Shown in pieces: positions 12,060 through 23,400 of a stretch of 64,000 nucleotides of DNA. The stretch spans positions 40,841,501-40,905,500 of the forward strand of contig NC_090291.1 of the NCBI RefSeq assembly GCF_037392515.1, given 5' to 3'. This DNA is from Haliotis asinina. Lineage: Eukaryota; Mollusca; Gastropoda; Lepetellida; Haliotidae. Position 1 is the first letter of the stretch; every line of letters starts with the position of its first letter. The translations under genes were made by a program, and so were the position numbers. The notes under the pieces are model-generated. The model saw only the letters and a list, made by a program, of their open reading frames with translations. It was not told the origin of the DNA and searched no databases.

Positions 12060-12160
12060 ATCTAGAGCCCTGCGGGTTGTAAATACGTAAGTCTGGCCCA
12101 GACTACACACTGATCTACAGCATGAACATTGATCCACGCAATTAGTATACCAGAGAGAGT
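12060..12160 (-). repeat. SINE fragment (family A)
   Basis: GTCTGGCCCAGAC, GATCTACAGCATGAACATTG and ATCCACGCAATTAG appear in family-A minus-strand order; both ends are lost. Confidence 0.45.
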
Positions 12161-12769
12161 TTAGGTTTATAAGAGTACCGCCAGCAACTGCAAGAATGCT
12201 GTGCCAGTTGTAGTAGTCGCTAAATTAGTAAAAGGTAGTGTTTGCTGAAATGTGTCATGTTCAGGGTAATAGACTATTTCCTGAAAGGTAACAGTAATAA
12301 TCGAGGCATATGTAACAGATTACAGCGTGCGTGCATCGATAGTGAGCGTCTTAAATGAAGGGTCAAGCCATTGGTAACACTAATTTTTGCAAGTTGTAAA
12401 ATCTTATTTGATATGAAATATATACAACTGGATGTTTTCTCCATACTTTCTAAAAAAATGGAGGAACACACCAGACCGTTGAAATGTCATTAATAGGTTC
12501 TTTAACGTATAATACATTACATTGAGTGACATACTAGTGACATACTAGAGTGAGGTAATAGTTAACGTCACATTGGCAATATATCAGCCATATCGTGACG
12601 AGAACATATTTAACATTGAAACAGAACATGTGGATATTATACAAACCTGTTGTCAAAGGACAGTGACACAACTAGAATATCACAAACTAGCGTGGAAATT
12701 AAAACTTATAGCACTCTTTGGACAATACAATAAAACAGGTTATGTATCGCCACCAACTGGAGGTAAATC

Positions 12770-13200
12770 ACTATACTTAGACCTATGGGGACTTACGGTA
12801 GCTATGTTACCTGCATGAGCCCCTATTGGATTTACACCCCAATACAGTACAAATGGCACATTGGTATTCAAATTGTTAATATGGAAATCCACCTGCCACC
12901 TAATGATTTGCAGAGGACGTATCGTCGCAATGGGGAGCGAATCACAGATGCAACTGAAGCCACGCATAACCGATTTGGTGGGTGGTCGGTCATAGTGTGA
13001 ACGCACTGAACTGCTCGTGCTCGACGGGAATCTTGCCAGACAGGTTTATCGGGGCGAGATTCCTATAGCAGCACCATTCCTGCAAGCTTTTGGTCGACCC
13101 TCTTTCGTGCAAGACCGCAACACTAGGCCTCACAGGACCAGGAGTGTCCTTAGGAAGCAGTTTGAAGAGCGGATGAAGTGGCCAGCATGCTAACCAGATT
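12770..13200 (+). pseudogene. Tc1/mariner-type transposase relic
   Basis: Plus-strand translation gives RTYRRNGERITDATEATHNR followed by FGGWSVIVW, the family's R-x-R-x-G-E-R ... RFGGGSVMVW block. In other frames it continues to APFLQAFGRPSFVQDRNTRP, the counterpart of the QQDNARPH catalytic Asp segment. Stops and frameshifts interrupt it, the key Asp region reads QDRNTRPH, and the N-terminal DNA-binding part is unrecognisable. It is a dead DDE/D transposase. Confidence 0.75.
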
Positions 13201-13299
13201 CAATTGAGCATTCCTAGGATGCATACACGTCACCCAGCATATTAAAACATGTCTGTGACTGACAGTAATATATACATAGTATCAGTTCTCATTTAAGTA

Positions 13300-13865
13300 C
13301 TGTTAAGTGATTTGGTAAGTAATTTGTAAACAGACAAGTATTTTATTATTGGAAGTTTAAATTAGTAACTTAGACTGTTAGTGGTTAAAGTACTGTAAAA
13401 TTATTGTTCTCCTGAGAGGGTACTTAAATGCACTTAATGTACTTAAAACACTCACAGTAAATTTAAACTTTCCACTGTTCTTAATCGTGGCATATGTGTA
13501 TTTTGTATTTCTGGCTAGATGTGTCTAAATTGCTAACAGCTGGAGGGTGGTGTACGGCCCATGCAGGAAGCTAATGAACTGTAAGTCCCCATGGTCCCTA
13601 GTATGGTCATCTACCTTCAGTTCTTGGTTTTCTGTAGCCCGTGTTTTATTTTGTATTGTCGTCCTATATATTACACTGTTTCAGTTTTACATGCCAGTTT
13701 TATGTTCATATCTGTCATAACCTAGTATTTGTACTGTCGTTCGATGGCACGTTTTTACGTTCTCTGTTTATTGATTTAATATTGATGTAAACTGAATTGT
13801 TCTCTTCACGATGTGGCTGATGTATTGCCGATATGACGTAAAATATTAACTCACTCAATCACCCT
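13300..13865 (+). repeat. Long interspersed repeat, copy 1 (family C)
   Basis: Shares ordered blocks with 27370-27860 and 35575-35870: TTGGAAGTTTAAATTAG, TACTGTAAAATTATT, TCTAGATGTGTCT, CCCCATGGTCCCTAGTATGGT, and a GATGTGGCTGAT ... CTCACTC tail. No coding frame seen, so probably a non-autonomous element or LINE 3' untranslated region. Confidence 0.65.
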
Positions 13866-14342
13866 CAGTACTAGCGGGTATCTCACCATTCAGCAGTACA
13901 CTACACCTGCCTCTCCACTCTCTCCAGAAGGTAGACTACCGTCCTCATTTCACACTCGTGGGTTTGAATTCTGTTGTATAACACTCCTATCTTCCCAATT
14001 ATTTTCGCAAATTCATATTTGTTTTCTTCTTACAGACTCTCCTTCTCAATCAGACATTCTTTGCTATAGTTCCGTTTACATTTTCTTGTTTCGTTATCAA
14101 ACGTTTTTCTTTTCTGAATGAACATCTCACTAAGTCTGCATTTTCTGACAGTCTTACACCTACACCATTCACGTTCTGCTCTACACGTATCAGTCCATAG
14201 TTCTACCATGGTTTTCCTTCCCCAGTCGTCTCCTCGTGTTCCGTCCCCATGTGAAGGTAAACACATAATAGGTAGAGTTTAGATATGACGAGACCTAGAG
14301 AGTCACGTGACCAGCTGTAACCTTGTAATGTTCCATTATAGC

Positions 14343-14462
14343 TAGTCCCAAATAAGGGGACCCATGAAGGTCCGGGGTAGGATAGGCCTTCAGCAACCCA
14401 ATGCATGTTTGCCATTCAAGGCGACTATGCTTTTCGAAAGGGGCGCCTAATGGGATCGAACC
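14343..14462 (+). repeat. Gastropod SINE 5' fragment (family A)
   Basis: ACCCATGAAGGTCCGGGGTAG, GGCCTTCAGCAACCC, AGGCGACTATGCTT and GCGCCTAATGGGATCG match the head of the copies at 21945 and 44881; truncated thereafter. Confidence 0.75.
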
Positions 14463-14616
14463 CATTTCCAAGCTTCTACCTTGATTGTTGATTCACGTGG
14501 CTTGATCATTTATAAACTTATTAAACATGAGTAGTGATAACACACAACCTTGCTTGAGGCTAAACCCCACATTATATCAGTCCTTAGTTAAGTGGTTAAT
14601 CAGCACACAGCAATTC

Positions 14617-14900
14617 TCAGAACGACAGATCCCTCTCAAAGCACCGATTATCAAAATATCTGAACGTATTCCTGGGCAGTCTACAATCGCTTATTCTGAG
14701 TAATTTTAGCCAATAGCGTAAAAGCCGTATGTAAGCATTTATATATATTGGATAGCGACCACATTGGCCGTATACAATAGCATTGGGAGTTTGTTGTCCT
14801 ACCCTTAAAAATCGTTTGAAGGATAAAAGGTGTACCCTTTCCAATAACCGATATTGCAAACTCCGCAAACCTCACAGCCATATAATAATATCGGCATCAC
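14617..14900 (-). pseudogene. LINE reverse transcriptase C-terminal relic
   Basis: Minus-strand translation contains TPNAIVYGQCGRYPIYINAY and then IRLLRYWLKLL, the VYGELGRYPL...RYWxKL block found after the RT domain in many molluscan LINEs. Two overlapping frames carry it, implying a frameshift. Confidence 0.7.
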
Positions 14901-15229
14901 CTGGGAATCAAAGATTTTGAAATAATATATTATATTATATCAGAATATTAGTCCTGGTAGAGAACATTTGCCCGTTACGTTGATCAAACGCTGAGACCCT
15001 TCGTTGTGCCATATTTTGGTCATCATGGAAACGCCATCTTCCAACAGGATAACGAGGGTGCTCATACTGCTAGAGCAAGTAGACATTCTCCGTCAACACT
15101 GCATACAAACTCTTCAATGACTTCAGAAGAAGCTTAATGGTCTTGAAACTTTTTGTCAACTTACTGTTTTCAGGAATAATGGGACCCTTTTACAGTTTGA
15201 CAGGTGGTTCTTCATAGTCAAAGACTGTT

Positions 15230-15480
15230 TTATACTGTACGTATTGGGGTATTGTGCTCACACCGGGGCTAGTAAGGACTAAAGCTCAGACTACTCTTGC
15301 GTCTATAGATACTAAAAACAAGTAGTCTGTCTGTCATGTGCAGATCCTTTCAATATATTAGATGCTGTGATTAAACCTATTCATGGTTACGGTTCAGAAA
15401 TGTGGCGTGAACAAATCCAGAAAAAAAGACATGTAAAGGCTGTCAAAGGTATTTGTAGCGATATGGTTCGTGCTGAGTGT
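15230..15480 (+). pseudogene. LINE reverse transcriptase fragment
   Basis: Plus-strand frames give YWGIVLTPGLVRTKAQTTLAS (YLGxxFTP block) and, after a frame change, AVIKPIHGYGSEMW, the VxPILLYGSEVWG block. Broken and short; part of a decayed LINE. Confidence 0.6.
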
Positions 15481-15739
15481 GTGAGATTCCATTTTCAACT
15501 TACTTATATGTTAAGGCCAGTCAGATATTCGTGTCGACTTTTAACACTTCCACGTTGGAGATAACCTCATCAGTTTTATTTAATGTTATAGTCTTTGGAT
15601 GAATCTGGGCGCACGAGACAGGCATCGCATGTCAAGTTTATTTTATTTAGATTTGACTTTTGAATGTTTTCTATCTGGGGTGGTGGGGTAGACTATTGCC
15701 TAAAGCGTTCTCTGGTCACTCTCGTCACAATGTGTGAAG

Positions 15740-15815
15740 CTCATTTCTGGTGCACCGTGCCGTGATACTGTTGGAATATTGCTAAAAGCGATGTATAACC
15801 ACACACACTCACTCA
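15740..15815 (+). repeat. SINE tail
   Basis: GCCGTGATACTGTTGGAATATTGC, AAAAGCGATGTATAACC and ACTCACTCAC: the tail of the tRNA-derived SINE family in plus orientation. Confidence 0.5.
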
Positions 15816-17660
15816 CTTTATTTAAATTTCAGAGGATGTTTCAACTAATGGTGGTTTCATGTCTGTTTTAAGCAGAGATTGACTGATAATCTTTCACGAA
15901 TTTGTCCTTTTTGCAAAAAACATGAATCTAAATTCAACTGAACATCAAATACAGGTTAAACTTTTTGTAAAGCCTACCTACATATAAGGAATACATTTCT
16001 GGAATAATATTTGAAGCAACCTCTATCACAACACAGTTTTGTCTTCAACAAACACAAATATGCCTATTTGTGTATAAATGATGGGAAACTTAAAAGAAAA
16101 TCTGTTGTCATGTAATTTCATGCAAAATATATATCTATGAATGTATTTTGGACCCCTGGCCTATTACTATCATTCATGTTACTAAAACGACATTGGGGCA
16201 ACGTTGGAATTCAGAAGAAATAGTTTGAACAAGTTTTAGTTTGGAAAAAGGGTCGTTATTGTAACTGGAATGTCAAAATAAAACCGGACTCCCTCGGCCA
16301 CACCAACAAAAATAATAAAGCAAAAGAGAAACAAACACAAACAACACGAAAACATGTTCCGTCACTGCATATATTGGCATGCTTTGTGAAAAATACATCG
16401 GTACATGGTCAGAGATAAACGATTTTACATGCGCATCAAGGAATTTAACTTGTCCATGTTCGAAGGAATTTGGTATTCATTCAGGAAAGTGGTATGCTTT
16501 CGGAAAATGTACTGTATTTCTACTACGCACAAGTTTTATACTACCGATTTCAATTTTAATTAGAAAAGATAACACGTCCATCGTTCATGTCCGTTCTGTC
16601 CAAATTTTATATTGGTATTATACGGCAATAAAGTGAATAGATCACGGGTATTCACGGAAAGGGCACAAATGTCATGCTTACCGACAGCAAAGGTGGCACG
16701 CTCAGTTTGAAATAACCATATGATAGTTTTGACACCAGTACAACAACAAAAAAAACCCAACAAAACAAAACAAACTTAGTGTACGGTTTTGCTTTAACTT
16801 GATGGATGCTGAGTAATGTAAGATTCAGCTAGGTTTCCAGCATATAGAAACACGCAGCGAGAGTTTCTGCAAAGTTTACAAAACTGAAACTAACAAGTCG
16901 TGGTTTCCATCATGTCTCTGCGACTGAAACTAGGCATTTCCGCTTGGTTTCAGTTCGTTGGAGCATTCATAGTAAGAAGAACCTGGTGATCGCTATTGCG
17001 GAATCCTAGTGGATACTGGGTAACGTAGGTTTCCGCAAGGTTTCTGTACCCGGAAACTGACAAAAATCCATTGTTTTAGCGTGTATAAACCGACAATCTT
17101 AGCTTGGTGCTGTTCCACTGGGGACTATATTTACGTACTGTTCCAAGAGCAAAATAGTTTCTAAAGACAATAACAAAGCAATGATAACAAGATTTCGGGA
17201 TAGTAATTTGTGCACCTTGCCTCTGATAAAGTTAAGGGAGACATGGCACGGTGACATCAATTCCTAAATATTGAAATAATTCTGTCTGTCAGTGTTGCAT
17301 GGTACTTCCACTGACTGTCATATTGTCTCTTGTAGCTATGTTCAGCAGGTCCCCATTCAGGTCGCGGGCGTAACAAATACTGAAAAGAAACCACGAAGCA
17401 CACTTATTACAATCGATGCTGCAGGACACCATAAATAGATACATTCGGTGTATACATAAAGTCTGTTTAATAATAATTCATAACTGTGCAAAGTGCTCAG
17501 TGCTGATGTAGGCCCAGCAAGAAATTTCTCGAAATAGCTGATCTTGAGAAGCAAAACTCACAAAACCCTACTATAGACACCAAAGCAAGGTTCTCCGCAA
17601 AAGGTGGATTTGGCTGTCGGGCTATGCAGTGTCACCCGAAGCACAGTTTTCCAAATAACT
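15816..17660. other. Intergenic DNA without recognised features
   Basis: No gene or known repeat identified. Several loosely repeated GAAACT/GGTTTC words occur at 16830-17070. A plus-strand frame at 16379-16636 (85 codons) has no recognisable motif. Confidence 0.5.
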
Positions 17661-17667
17661 AACTAAA

Positions 17668-17735
17668 CAGATAGATAGATAGATAGATAGATAAAGAAAG
17701 AAAGAAATAAAAAAGAAAGAAAGAAAAATCCTCTA
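17668..17735. repeat. (GATA)n and (GAAA)n microsatellite
   Basis: Five to six AGAT units followed by a purine-only AAAGAAAGAAA tract, immediately 5' of the LINE tail at 17750. Confidence 0.9.
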
Positions 17736-17749
17736 TACATGTTTTAGGT

Positions 17750-18245
17750 TAATCATGTCGTTCCATTTTCACTACATAATATTTAATACAGCCGCTAGAA
17801 TTATATCTTTGAGTTCACTATATGATCACATAACCCCAGTGATAAAATCATTGCACTGGCTTCCTGTTCAGTACCGAGTATACTTCAAAGTTCTGTGCCA
17901 AGTATTCAAGTGCCTCAACACCCCTTTCCCCGCCATGTGTCTCATCTCTCCTAAACCAATATGCGCTTCCAGAACGCTACGTTCCCAGATCAACAACTCC
18001 TGAAAGTGCCTACTGCTCGGCTCTCCTCTTTAGGAAAGAGGAGTTTTCAGCACGTCGCGCCTCTGTTATGGAACTCTCTACCAATCCAAATGAAACTCGC
18101 CCCAAATCTGGACATTCCTAATGCCCTAAAAACATTCCTTTTCACTAAAGCCTCCAATTGACTTTCCCCCTTCTTTCCGTAAATAGTTTAAATGCGCCAC
18201 GAACATGCATGTGTGGACGGACACTGGCGCTTTATAAATATCCAG
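17750..18245 (+). pseudogene. CR1/L2-like LINE ORF2 C-terminal relic
   Basis: Frame 1 reads NTAARIISLSSLYDHITPVI then KSLHWLPVQYRVYFKVL and FKCLNT. After a frameshift it reads LKVPTARLSSLGKRSFQHVA then PLLWNSLP and ALKTFLF. This is the NAARL...LHWLPVxYR...AxxLWNSLPxxI...FKxxLKxxLF tail of jockey/CR1/L2-type LINEs. The GCGCTTTATAAATA 3' end is present near 18229. Truncated and frameshifted; opposite in direction to the SLC6 gene whose 3' end is 200 bp away. Confidence 0.8.
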
Positions 18246-18443
18246 TATTATTATCTTATAATTTCAATTGCCAAATATTGTTGTCTTTGAAGCAAACACC
18301 TCTCTAATCTAACCATCAAGTAGCATGTACTGTGAACCCAAAGATGTCTAAAGGATGAAGGAGATTTAAGACGATATAGCAAAAATCTTTAAGCACAGCG
18401 TCTACGTGAATTGGAAAATGATCCCCATTGTGTTGAGATTGAT

Positions 18444-18524
18444 TTACAATGAACCGATTGAGACTGACATCCAGTGATCGAAGGGGAAAGAAAGCGCCTT
18501 TGACCAGCTGAACTGATCTGGATG
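18444..18524 (-). CDS. SLC6 tentative terminal exon
   Basis: 81 nt, phase 0, after a GTGCTAG acceptor; encodes HPDQFSWSKALS and a short tail to TAA. The PDxxSWxxAL pattern loosely resembles the PxxxWGPA C-terminal tail of SLC6 proteins. The acceptor has a poor pyrimidine tract. Confidence 0.4.
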   Translation of the reverse strand, partial: HPDQFSWSKALSFPFDHWMSVSIGSL

Positions 18525-20419
18525 CTAGCACTATACAAATATACACATAAATTCATATTGCCTTACATGGCCTTCGATTACGTCCGTTTCTAAACAGAAA
18601 ATTGACAGGACGAGCCAAATCTTACAAAGTTCAATAACATGGAAAAAATTACTTAATCTTTTTCTGTTTTGAATGAACAAAACGAATAGACAGAAATGAT
18701 GTTACGAAAACCGAAAATACCGATTTTTGGGATACATTTATGGTATGGCAAAATACCGTGGATCTACCAATACCGCGGAAATCCGTTCCAACAGTTACAA
18801 GACAGAATCATTACCTGAGAAGAAGTGACAAGTGCCAGCAATACAAACACGGGTACAGGTGCCAGAGGAGCCAGCGCTATGAGCCACCCCAACGCGTGGC
18901 TCCATGTTGGATAGGGGAAATCTCTTGAACCCATGGAGTAGAACGATGGAGGGGAGTAATCGATTAAGGATAACACCAGGAAAGTCTGAAAGGAGCGATT
19001 ATAGTTGTAGACATTTGAGGTTCAAACGTTACATTTGTTTGATGGTGATATATTATTTATCTTACGGTACTATAGAATAAGTGTATATGGATGACAACTT
19101 CGTAGTACTGAAACACGACGTTTCGATACAGGTTCTTGTATCGTTTTCAAAGTGTAAAGAAGTTGTCATATATATACGCTTATTCTATTTACTTCCAACT
19201 TCTAAAATATGCCTCTCAAGCAAGTGTTACGGTACTATACATCAGGAAATAACATTACCAGCAAGACAGGTGGAATGATGAAACACCAGATGAACTTGAT
19301 GATTATCGGAGGTGGAATGCCAGTCATCATTTCAATATCTCTGCCCAGCCGACCCATGCCTGAAAACGGGTGACAGTATGACTGAATAATACAAAGGCTT
19401 GGTGTGAGGCAAGAGATCAGTGTACACATACCAGTGTTTGAATTCATTGATAAATAGGCTGAAAATCATGTTTACAGTCAGCTACGAAGTGTTTCATTTT
19501 TTGTTTCACGACATGGATTATGTGTTATATACAGACCTTTACAGAACTGCCTTTCAAATTATAGATGAATGTTTCAGCAATAACGGAGAATGAATACCAA
19601 ATATGATTTTTTTGGAAATAGAATGGTTTTATAGGGCAGTTTCCCTCAGCATATTGTATTGTACACACATGGCTTAAAATATAAAATGTCTTCTACGTGT
19701 AATGATTTAAAATTTGAACAAACCGTGTATTTAACAGAAAGAGCGTGATAACTCGCTGTGCCATACCGTATATCCATCCAACTGTAAGGAACTGAAGGAT
19801 ACCGAGAACATAGATTGATAACGTGACTCCGAAAGAGTCAACCAGTGTCATGAAAATAACCCCTCCCTGCAAACGAAAACGTGTCAGTTACACATATATC
19901 ATTCACATTACGTACATAGAGCTAAAATATGCAAAATTAATATTTATATAAATAAGAAGAAGTATATGACACCCATACGTTGGGATAGTGTGGACAATCA
20001 GATCGAAGTAATTATCAACAGTTCTCTTACTTTAGTCAAATATGGAAGCGTAAGGAGAAGGGTCGCAATGCAGGTGACCATAGTAATCACGATCCTTATC
20101 ATGCGAGATCGCCGTGGCAGGCTATCAACTATGGCTGTGATGATCATGTCTGCACATACAAACTGAAACAAGAGAGTTTCATGTTAACATTAACATGTTA
20201 GCATCCATCCTGGTATCTGTTTGTTTTCGCGTGAAATGTTACCAAAGCCCCAGAACTAATGTTGCTATTTCATTACATCTTCATTACTTCTTCATGAATG
20301 TCACTGTTGCCTTCATGGTTTGTTACTTGTGACTTAAGCGTTGTTTGCCAAGTATGTTTGCAGTCTTACAAATTACAAATAAACGATTTGACATACATAC
20401 ATACATACATACATACATG

Positions 20420-20472
<53 letters not shown>

Positions 20473-23400
20473 TACATACATACAGTTGTCAGAGGTATTA
20501 CAAATACCATCATTGGTCCAATATCGACAAAAAGAATTGTCAAAGCAGACAAATGACCAGATCAGGTACAGCACTGACGTGTGTATACGTTTATAAAATT
20601 ACGATTAATGTTGCTGATATTTACCTGATAATTCAATCCCACAAGAAGAAGTATGAAGAAGTAGGCAAAACTCCAGAAGTGGGACGCATCGAGATGAGGA
20701 AACAGCTCCGGAATTTTCTCAAATGCGCTGACTACACCTGTTAACACAAGGCATAACTGCACGTTTTCTAAGACTGCCACCATTCTCGATAATGTTTCCC
20801 TAACTGCGCGAACGTAGTGTAGGGCAATATGATTCGTGAAACTCTGATCAAGACTATGGAAATAGCCATGTGATCAGTCTCAGAAAGACAGAACAGAATT
20901 ATTTGTGATCAGCTCTCTGTTGCTTATTGTCTGTATTTAAGGAACTTAAATCTCCTCTACCATAGTGCTGGAGATCATCTCTGCCTCCGATTTTGACCAG
21001 CTGGATTTTTGTGTGAGGCGACACATGTTGATTTTTCGATTCGACCCTCTCTCCCTCTCTCTTTCTCACTCTCTCTCTCTATGTCTCTTTTTCCTAAGTG
21101 TAAGGAGGTGAGGAGTAAGTGTGAATTTTGTTAGTGAATATTCTCCGTTAGTATATATTCCTTATTAAAACTGAAAGTAAGTAAAGGGAAAGAGCCTTTC
21201 AGTATTTGTACTCAACATACCTATAGTTTTGACAGTGATTATCGACACTTGTTTTGTGTCAGCTAGAACCCCAGTGAGGCTCATCATCATCAAACCTGCC
21301 AGCAAAAGACCAACAGTACTAATACTGCATATTATGACGGAGTCCCTGAAACAAATATTAATCGCTGTGTCAAATAAGTGTTATGAACAATTTCTCTAAT
21401 ATATGTTTGTGTTTTTCATGGTTTTAGACATCGTGTTCGATGAATGAATGAGCTTTTAGCATTAGCAATATTTCGGCAATGGACTTCACACATTCTACCA
21501 ACTCGGGGAATCGAACAAGACCCTCGGTTCTATGATATGAAGGTTTGAACTAGTGGGCTACCCCGCTACCCCAGTCTCTGATGTTCAAAGAAGCAATTTG
21601 TCAAATTCAAGTCACCTTAAAGCGGAGGATTTGAATTGTCTGTAGCTTGCAAGATTGTTAACGAGACCTGATGACACCCCGACATGAAGCATGGCTCTGA
21701 AGAAGGCTGACAACCACACCTGAAACGATATGATACACTTGTATCTACGTACCACTACATATTTGAACAGCCTATGTATTAGATTGTGATATCACGTAAA
21801 AACTAGCAGAATGCACGCTCAGGTAAACGCTATAGTTCTTGTGCACCAAATGGCGTGGTTACCGGACACAGTGTACATGAAGAATATTGAATAACAGTAC
21901 TAAAAAGTAACAAAACTATATAGTAATTATAACGAATCTCTACTGGAAGGACCTGAGAAGGTCCGGGGTAGAATAGGCCTTCAGCAACCCATGCTTGCCA
22001 TAAAAGGCGACTACGCTTGTCGTAAGAGGCGACTAACGGGATCGGGTGGTCAGGCTTGCTGACTAGGTTGACACATGTCATGGGTTCCCATTTGCGCAGA
22101 TCGATGATCATGTTGTTGGTCACTGGATTGTCTGGTCCAGACTCGATTATTTACAGACTTTGGATCTGGACATTGCCCATGTATTATGTATGGAATTGAA
22201 GATGACATCGATTATTGTGTAGGGAAATATTCAAGACAAAAAGAAAAGACAAAAATGCGAGTAAAACAACATATACAATTACTGAACAGGGTTAGCAATA
22301 AAAGAATCACACATGTCATATTGGAAAGTCTAAAACCAGGATACTTTGTGATATACGTTCAAATACATGTACGTGATCTCCAATTAGTACACATAAATAC
22401 TAGATACCATACAAATATCGGGTGTTATTATACTGCAAAACAACAAATCAGGGCCCTGTTTCACAAAACTCTCGTAAACCTAAGATCTCGCAATTTTTCT
22501 CGTGGGATTTGTGTCTGGCATGCTATAACATAGCAGGTGCAAATGCTACGAGAAAAGTTACGAGATCTTAGGCTTACGAGAGTTTTGTGAAACGGGCCCA
22601 GAGTATTTACAAGATATCAACATATGTGCGAAAGGCCTTGCATGTATTCCGGCCTCACCAGTGATGGGTAGAAGCCTTTCAAGATCCACTGATCATATTT
22701 GGAAGAAATAGTTATCAGGCGTAGACGGATGATGACATTAACAAGATGATGGCATTAACAAACTTGATTTTCAGCCAGGTGAGCTAAACACTGAGCATGA
22801 AAACAGTGCGTGCCTCTAAAAATACACACCATAAACACGTATACTACCATCTGCAAAAGAATCCCTTTTCCTAAAATATTGAAAATGAAATAACCACGGA
22901 AAAGATATTCGTCTCAGGATGTTAAAGAGTGCATTCTGAAGAGTTAAAAATACTATGATGAAACTTACATGTTTACGTTTAAGATCTACTTGAAGGTTCA
23001 GTGTGAAAAGATGTGCTAATCCATCGGTGGATCCTGGAAGAGTCATTGCCTTGACGAACAGAACCAGTGTCAGGACCAACATCAGTGACATTGTGATGCA
23101 GAAAACCTACGTGAAAAACAAACATGCAAAATTAATTCAGAAAGTGTTAAGAAAAATCTACTACTAAACCCAGTAAATATCCACACATGAGGACGGATGT
23201 AGAAAGCAGAAGAAAAAAGTAAAGTATATTTCACATTAAGATATATTTATCATCTACGGAATGAACAATAATCATGGCTCTACAAACCTTCCCAAGAACC
23301 TTCACTCCCCAAAACAAAGCAAAGAAGACTAAAACTGACAGGCCAGCACAACAGCCAACAAGCTCCCACTGGAGACCTCCCATATCGTCTATTCCGCAGG

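Larger units (their letters stand above)
9176..12770. other. P450 upstream or first-intron region
   Basis: Should contain P450 exon 1 or lie between it and exon 2; I searched for a PxPxxGN-like hinge followed by a phase-0 donor and found no convincing one. Apart from SINE relics (9716-9832, 11040-11210, 12060-12160) the stretch is AT-rich with no recognisable ORF. Confidence 0.5.

Noticed and set aside
12740..13006. Minus-strand ORF of 88 codons
   Set aside because: Antisense of the Tc1-like transposase relic.
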